From an uncultured Lachnospiraceae bacterium (GTDB lineage Bacteria; Bacillota; Clostridia; Lachnospirales; Lachnospiraceae): a DNA stretch of 6,026 nucleotides. The stretch lies in the NCBI GenBank assembly GCA_934385475.1, contig CAKRPS010000076.1, positions 1-6,026 of the forward strand. Direction: 5' to 3'. The notes beneath the pieces are model-generated. The model saw nothing but the letters and a program-made list of their open reading frames with translations, made no database searches and was not told the origin of the DNA. Below are positions 3,753-6,026 of this stretch, piece after piece. A program made the position numbers and the translations under genes. Positions within the stretch are counted from its first letter, which is position 1, and every line of letters begins with the position of its first letter.

Positions 3753-5966
3753 ATGCGTAAGAAGTGGCTGAAGATTCAGCAGAAGTTCTTTAATCCGGAG
3801 GATTCCCTGCGGATGGTACTGTTTAATATTATCACACTGTCCGGTATCGGCGGAGGAATTATAGGATTTGTCATGTCGATCATTCTGGATCTGTACTGGG
3901 TACAGATTCTGGCAATCTTTGCGGCACTTATCGTACTGATCGGCAGCTTTTATCAGGCAAACTGGAGAGGGCATCTGAAGCAGGCGGCGTTCAGCATTGT
4001 GTCTATCATTACACTGGTGCTGTTTCCGGTGATGTTCTTCACGGACGGCGGTGCATTCGGTGGGATGGGCTACTGGTTTACATTGGGCCTTGTATTTGAC
4101 TTCCTGATCGTAGAAGGGGCTGCGTTCTATGTGTTGCTTGTGCTGCAGGTTATTACAATTCTCTCCTGTTACTGGATTGCCTACTGCAGACCGGAGTGGG
4201 TCGTTCCGATCGGTACAACAACCGGAATTTATGTGGATATGATACAGAGTCTGATCGTATTGGGACTCGTGCTCGGACTGATCAATAAATTTCAGAATAA
4301 AGTATACAAAAAGGCACTGGATCAGATTGGTAAACAGAATGAGGCGCTGGTGGAATCAGAGTACCGGGCAGATATGGCAAACCGGGCCAAGAGCGAATTT
4401 CTCTCCAGCATCTCGCATGAGATCCGCACGCCGATCAATATTATCATAGGGATGAATGAGATGATCCTGAAGGAGGCGGACAGCCAGCAGCTTCTGGAGT
4501 ATGCGGAAGCGGTTGACCACTCGGCGAACACGCTGCTGTCTCTGATCAGCGATGTGCTGGATATTTCCAAGATTGAAGCGGGAAAGGTAGAGATCGAGGA
4601 AGAGAATTACCGTCCGGCAGAGCTTCTCGTGGAATGTAACGACATGATACAGGAGCGGGCGAAGGCAAAAGGGCTGGTATTTGAAATTTACTGTGAGGAA
4701 GAACTTCCCCGTGTCCTTTGCGGGGATGTGGGAAGAATCCGCCAGATTTTGCTGAATCTGTTGACCAATGCAGTGAAATACACCGAGAAGGGAACTGTGT
4801 CGCTGCATCTGGGTGGTGAAAGAAAGGATGGAGAACTCAGGCTTTGCATGCGGGTGAAGGATACCGGAATCGGCATTGCACCGGAGAATCTGGAGCGGAT
4901 TTTTGAAAAATTTGAACGATTTGATCTGGAGAAGAACCGTACTATCGAGGGAACCGGACTGGGACTGAGTATCGTAAAGGAACTGACAGAGCGGATGAAT
5001 GGCACTGTGGAGGCGGCAAGCACCTACGGAGAGGGAAGCGAGTTTATGGTGACCGTTCCACAACATATTATAGAAGAGACACCGATCGGCCTATTCGATA
5101 TCAATGAACAGAAGAGACACAGGGAAAAACGGGAGTGCCCGAATGCTTTTCTGGCAAAGAATGCAGCAATTCTTGTGGTGGACGATGTACAGATGAACCT
5201 GAATGTGTTCGTCAATCTGCTGCGGGACACGCAGATCCGGGTGGATACGGCACTGAGCGGAAGGGAAGCACTCAGGCTTGTGCAGGAATATGCCTACGAT
5301 ATCATTTTTATGGATCATATGATGCCCGATATGGATGGCGTTGAGACCCTGCGGGCCATGAGAAGGCTGCCGCATCATAAGAATGAACGGACGCCGGTGA
5401 TCATGCTGACTGCCAACGTGCAGTATGGAATCGGGGATATGTACCGGGAGGAGGGCTTCCGGGAATACCTGTCAAAGCCTATCCGCGGCTCCATGCTCAA
5501 GGAGAGGATACTGCGTTATCTTCCGAAGGAAAAGGTACAGATACTGAAAGAGGAGAATGAATCCGGGGAAGTACAACAGGAGAGTAGTCAGGCGGACAAG
5601 TCTCCGGAAGAAAAACTGGGAGAGGAGATTCCGGGAATGGATGTGAAAGCAGGACTCCTCTACTGCGGTGAGGACCCGGAGTTTTACCGGCAAATGCTGC
5701 GGGAATACAGTACGAACGGACGAATAGACCGTTTGCGGAAAGATTATGAGGAAGAAGACTGGCATGGCTATCAGGTGGAGGTGCACGCGCTGAAAAGCAC
5801 TTCACGGACTTTGGGAATCATGGAGCTTGGAGAATACGCGGCTGTTCAGGAAGAGCGGGTCAAGCAGGGGAAACTGGAGGAAGCCGGGGAAAATCACGAG
5901 GAACTGATGAAGGAACTGGAGAAGGTGAACCGGATATTGGGCAGCATTCTTGATGAGTATTTTTAG
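3753..5966 (+). CDS. Membrane-bound hybrid sensor histidine kinase (HisKA-HATPase-REC-HPt)
   Basis: The product is 737 residues from MRKKWLKIQQ. About six membrane segments (near 21-45, 49-67, 79-96, 106-120, 122-144, 162-180) form the sensor, with the conserved-looking turn TDGGAFGGMGYWF at 97-109. A coiled linker (181-212) leads to HisKA with phospho-acceptor His222 in SHEIRTP. HATPase_c has Asn339 (NLLTNAVKYT), DTGIGI at 370-375 and GTGLGL at 400-405. The receiver has Asp477/Asp478, phospho-acceptor Asp521 (MDHMMPDMDG), Thr553 and Lys575. The HPt domain has His678 in VHALKSTSRTLG. All catalytic residues are present, so a His-Asp-His relay is possible, but no output regulator is encoded here. 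An earlier in-frame GTG (3687) lies upstream of the TATAAT box. ATG 3753 is preferred because GGAG (3743-3746) lies 6 nt upstream; ATG 3741 lacks an SD. The gene is monocistronic as far as can be seen, and the signal sensed is unknown. Confidence 0.95.
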   Translation: MRKKWLKIQQKFFNPEDSLRMVLFNIITLSGIGGGIIGFVMSIILDLYWVQILAIFAALIVLIGSFYQANWRGHLKQAAFSIVSIITLVLFPVMFFTDGGAFGGMGYWFTLGLVFDFLIVEGAAFYVLLVLQVITILSCYWIAYCRPEWVVPIGTTTGIYVDMIQSLIVLGLVLGLINKFQNKVYKKALDQIGKQNEALVESEYRADMANRAKSEFLSSISHEIRTPINIIIGMNEMILKEADSQQLLEYAEAVDHSANTLLSLISDVLDISKIEAGKVEIEEENYRPAELLVECNDMIQERAKAKGLVFEIYCEEELPRVLCGDVGRIRQILLNLLTNAVKYTEKGTVSLHLGGERKDGELRLCMRVKDTGIGIAPENLERIFEKFERFDLEKNRTIEGTGLGLSIVKELTERMNGTVEAASTYGEGSEFMVTVPQHIIEETPIGLFDINEQKRHREKRECPNAFLAKNAAILVVDDVQMNLNVFVNLLRDTQIRVDTALSGREALRLVQEYAYDIIFMDHMMPDMDGVETLRAMRRLPHHKNERTPVIMLTANVQYGIGDMYREEGFREYLSKPIRGSMLKERILRYLPKEKVQILKEENESGEVQQESSQADKSPEEKLGEEIPGMDVKAGLLYCGEDPEFYRQMLREYSTNGRIDRLRKDYEEEDWHGYQVEVHALKSTSRTLGIMELGEYAAVQEERVKQGKLEEAGENHEELMKELEKVNRILGSILDEYF

Positions 5967-5986
5967 AAAAATCCTGTAAAGGCGTG

Positions 5987-6019
5987 AAAATGTGGACATT
6001 TCGGTGTTCACATTTTTTT
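5987..6019 (+). terminator. Intrinsic terminator of the histidine kinase gene
   Basis: AAAATGTGGACA (5987-5998) pairs with TGTTCACATTTT (6005-6016) through a 6-nt loop TTTCGG, with one G-U pair. Seven T follow the core stem (6013-6019). It begins 20 bp after the kinase stop codon and has a tract of A on the other side, so it may also work for a convergent gene beyond the window. Confidence 0.85.
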
Positions 6020-6026
6020 CACAAAA

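Noticed and set aside
1..6026. CRISPR arrays, tRNA or rRNA genes, insertion sequences, riboswitches
   Set aside because: No regularly spaced repeats, no cloverleaf or rRNA sequence, no transposase frame, and no aptamer core that I recognise was found on either strand.

Overview
The window looks like a chromosomal segment of a Gram-positive gut clostridium, most likely Lachnospiraceae. The evidence is strong AGGAGG-type ribosome binding sites, moderate GC coding DNA with AT-rich intergenic DNA, a stand-alone LytTR regulator paired with a DUF3021 membrane protein, and a hybrid histidine kinase of a layout common in that family. The species assignment is inference; no rRNA or marker gene is present.

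Layout. Positions 1-150 (+) hold the last 49 codons of a gene whose tail resembles sugar ABC-transporter substrate-binding proteins. Positions 159-2962 (-) are a compact four-gene operon read right to left: ABC-2 type ATPase, ABC-2 permease, LytTR DNA-binding regulator, DUF3021 membrane protein. A perfect TATAAT box at 3000-3005 with a poor -35 lies in front of it, as expected for a promoter that needs an activator. Positions 3753-5966 (+) encode a 737-residue membrane hybrid histidine kinase (about 6 TM, HisKA, HATPase_c, receiver, HPt), closed by a good intrinsic terminator at 5987-6019.

The most interesting part is the roughly 350-bp stretch at 3184-3573 between operon and kinase, where no long gene is credible. 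It has the anatomy of a type I toxin-antitoxin locus. A minus-strand promoter drives an mRNA of about 270 nt. That mRNA has a strong SD hidden in a hairpin, an 8-codon leader ORF, and then, in the same frame after a TAG, a 45-residue hydrophobic peptide with a basic tail. A convergent plus-strand promoter drives a small RNA of about 100 nt. The two RNAs end at the same perfect 15-bp bidirectional terminator. Unexpectedly, the two promoters and 5' ends are inverted copies of each other (AGAGTGTTACC, 9-11 variable bases, CGGTTCGCC), so both RNAs would start with nearly the same sequence.

How the parts may work together: the LytTR/DUF3021 pair probably controls its own operon and the ABC exporter, with the membrane protein modulating the regulator. 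The kinase relays phosphate internally Asp to HPt His, but no DNA-binding partner is present here. The small-RNA locus appears independent of both.
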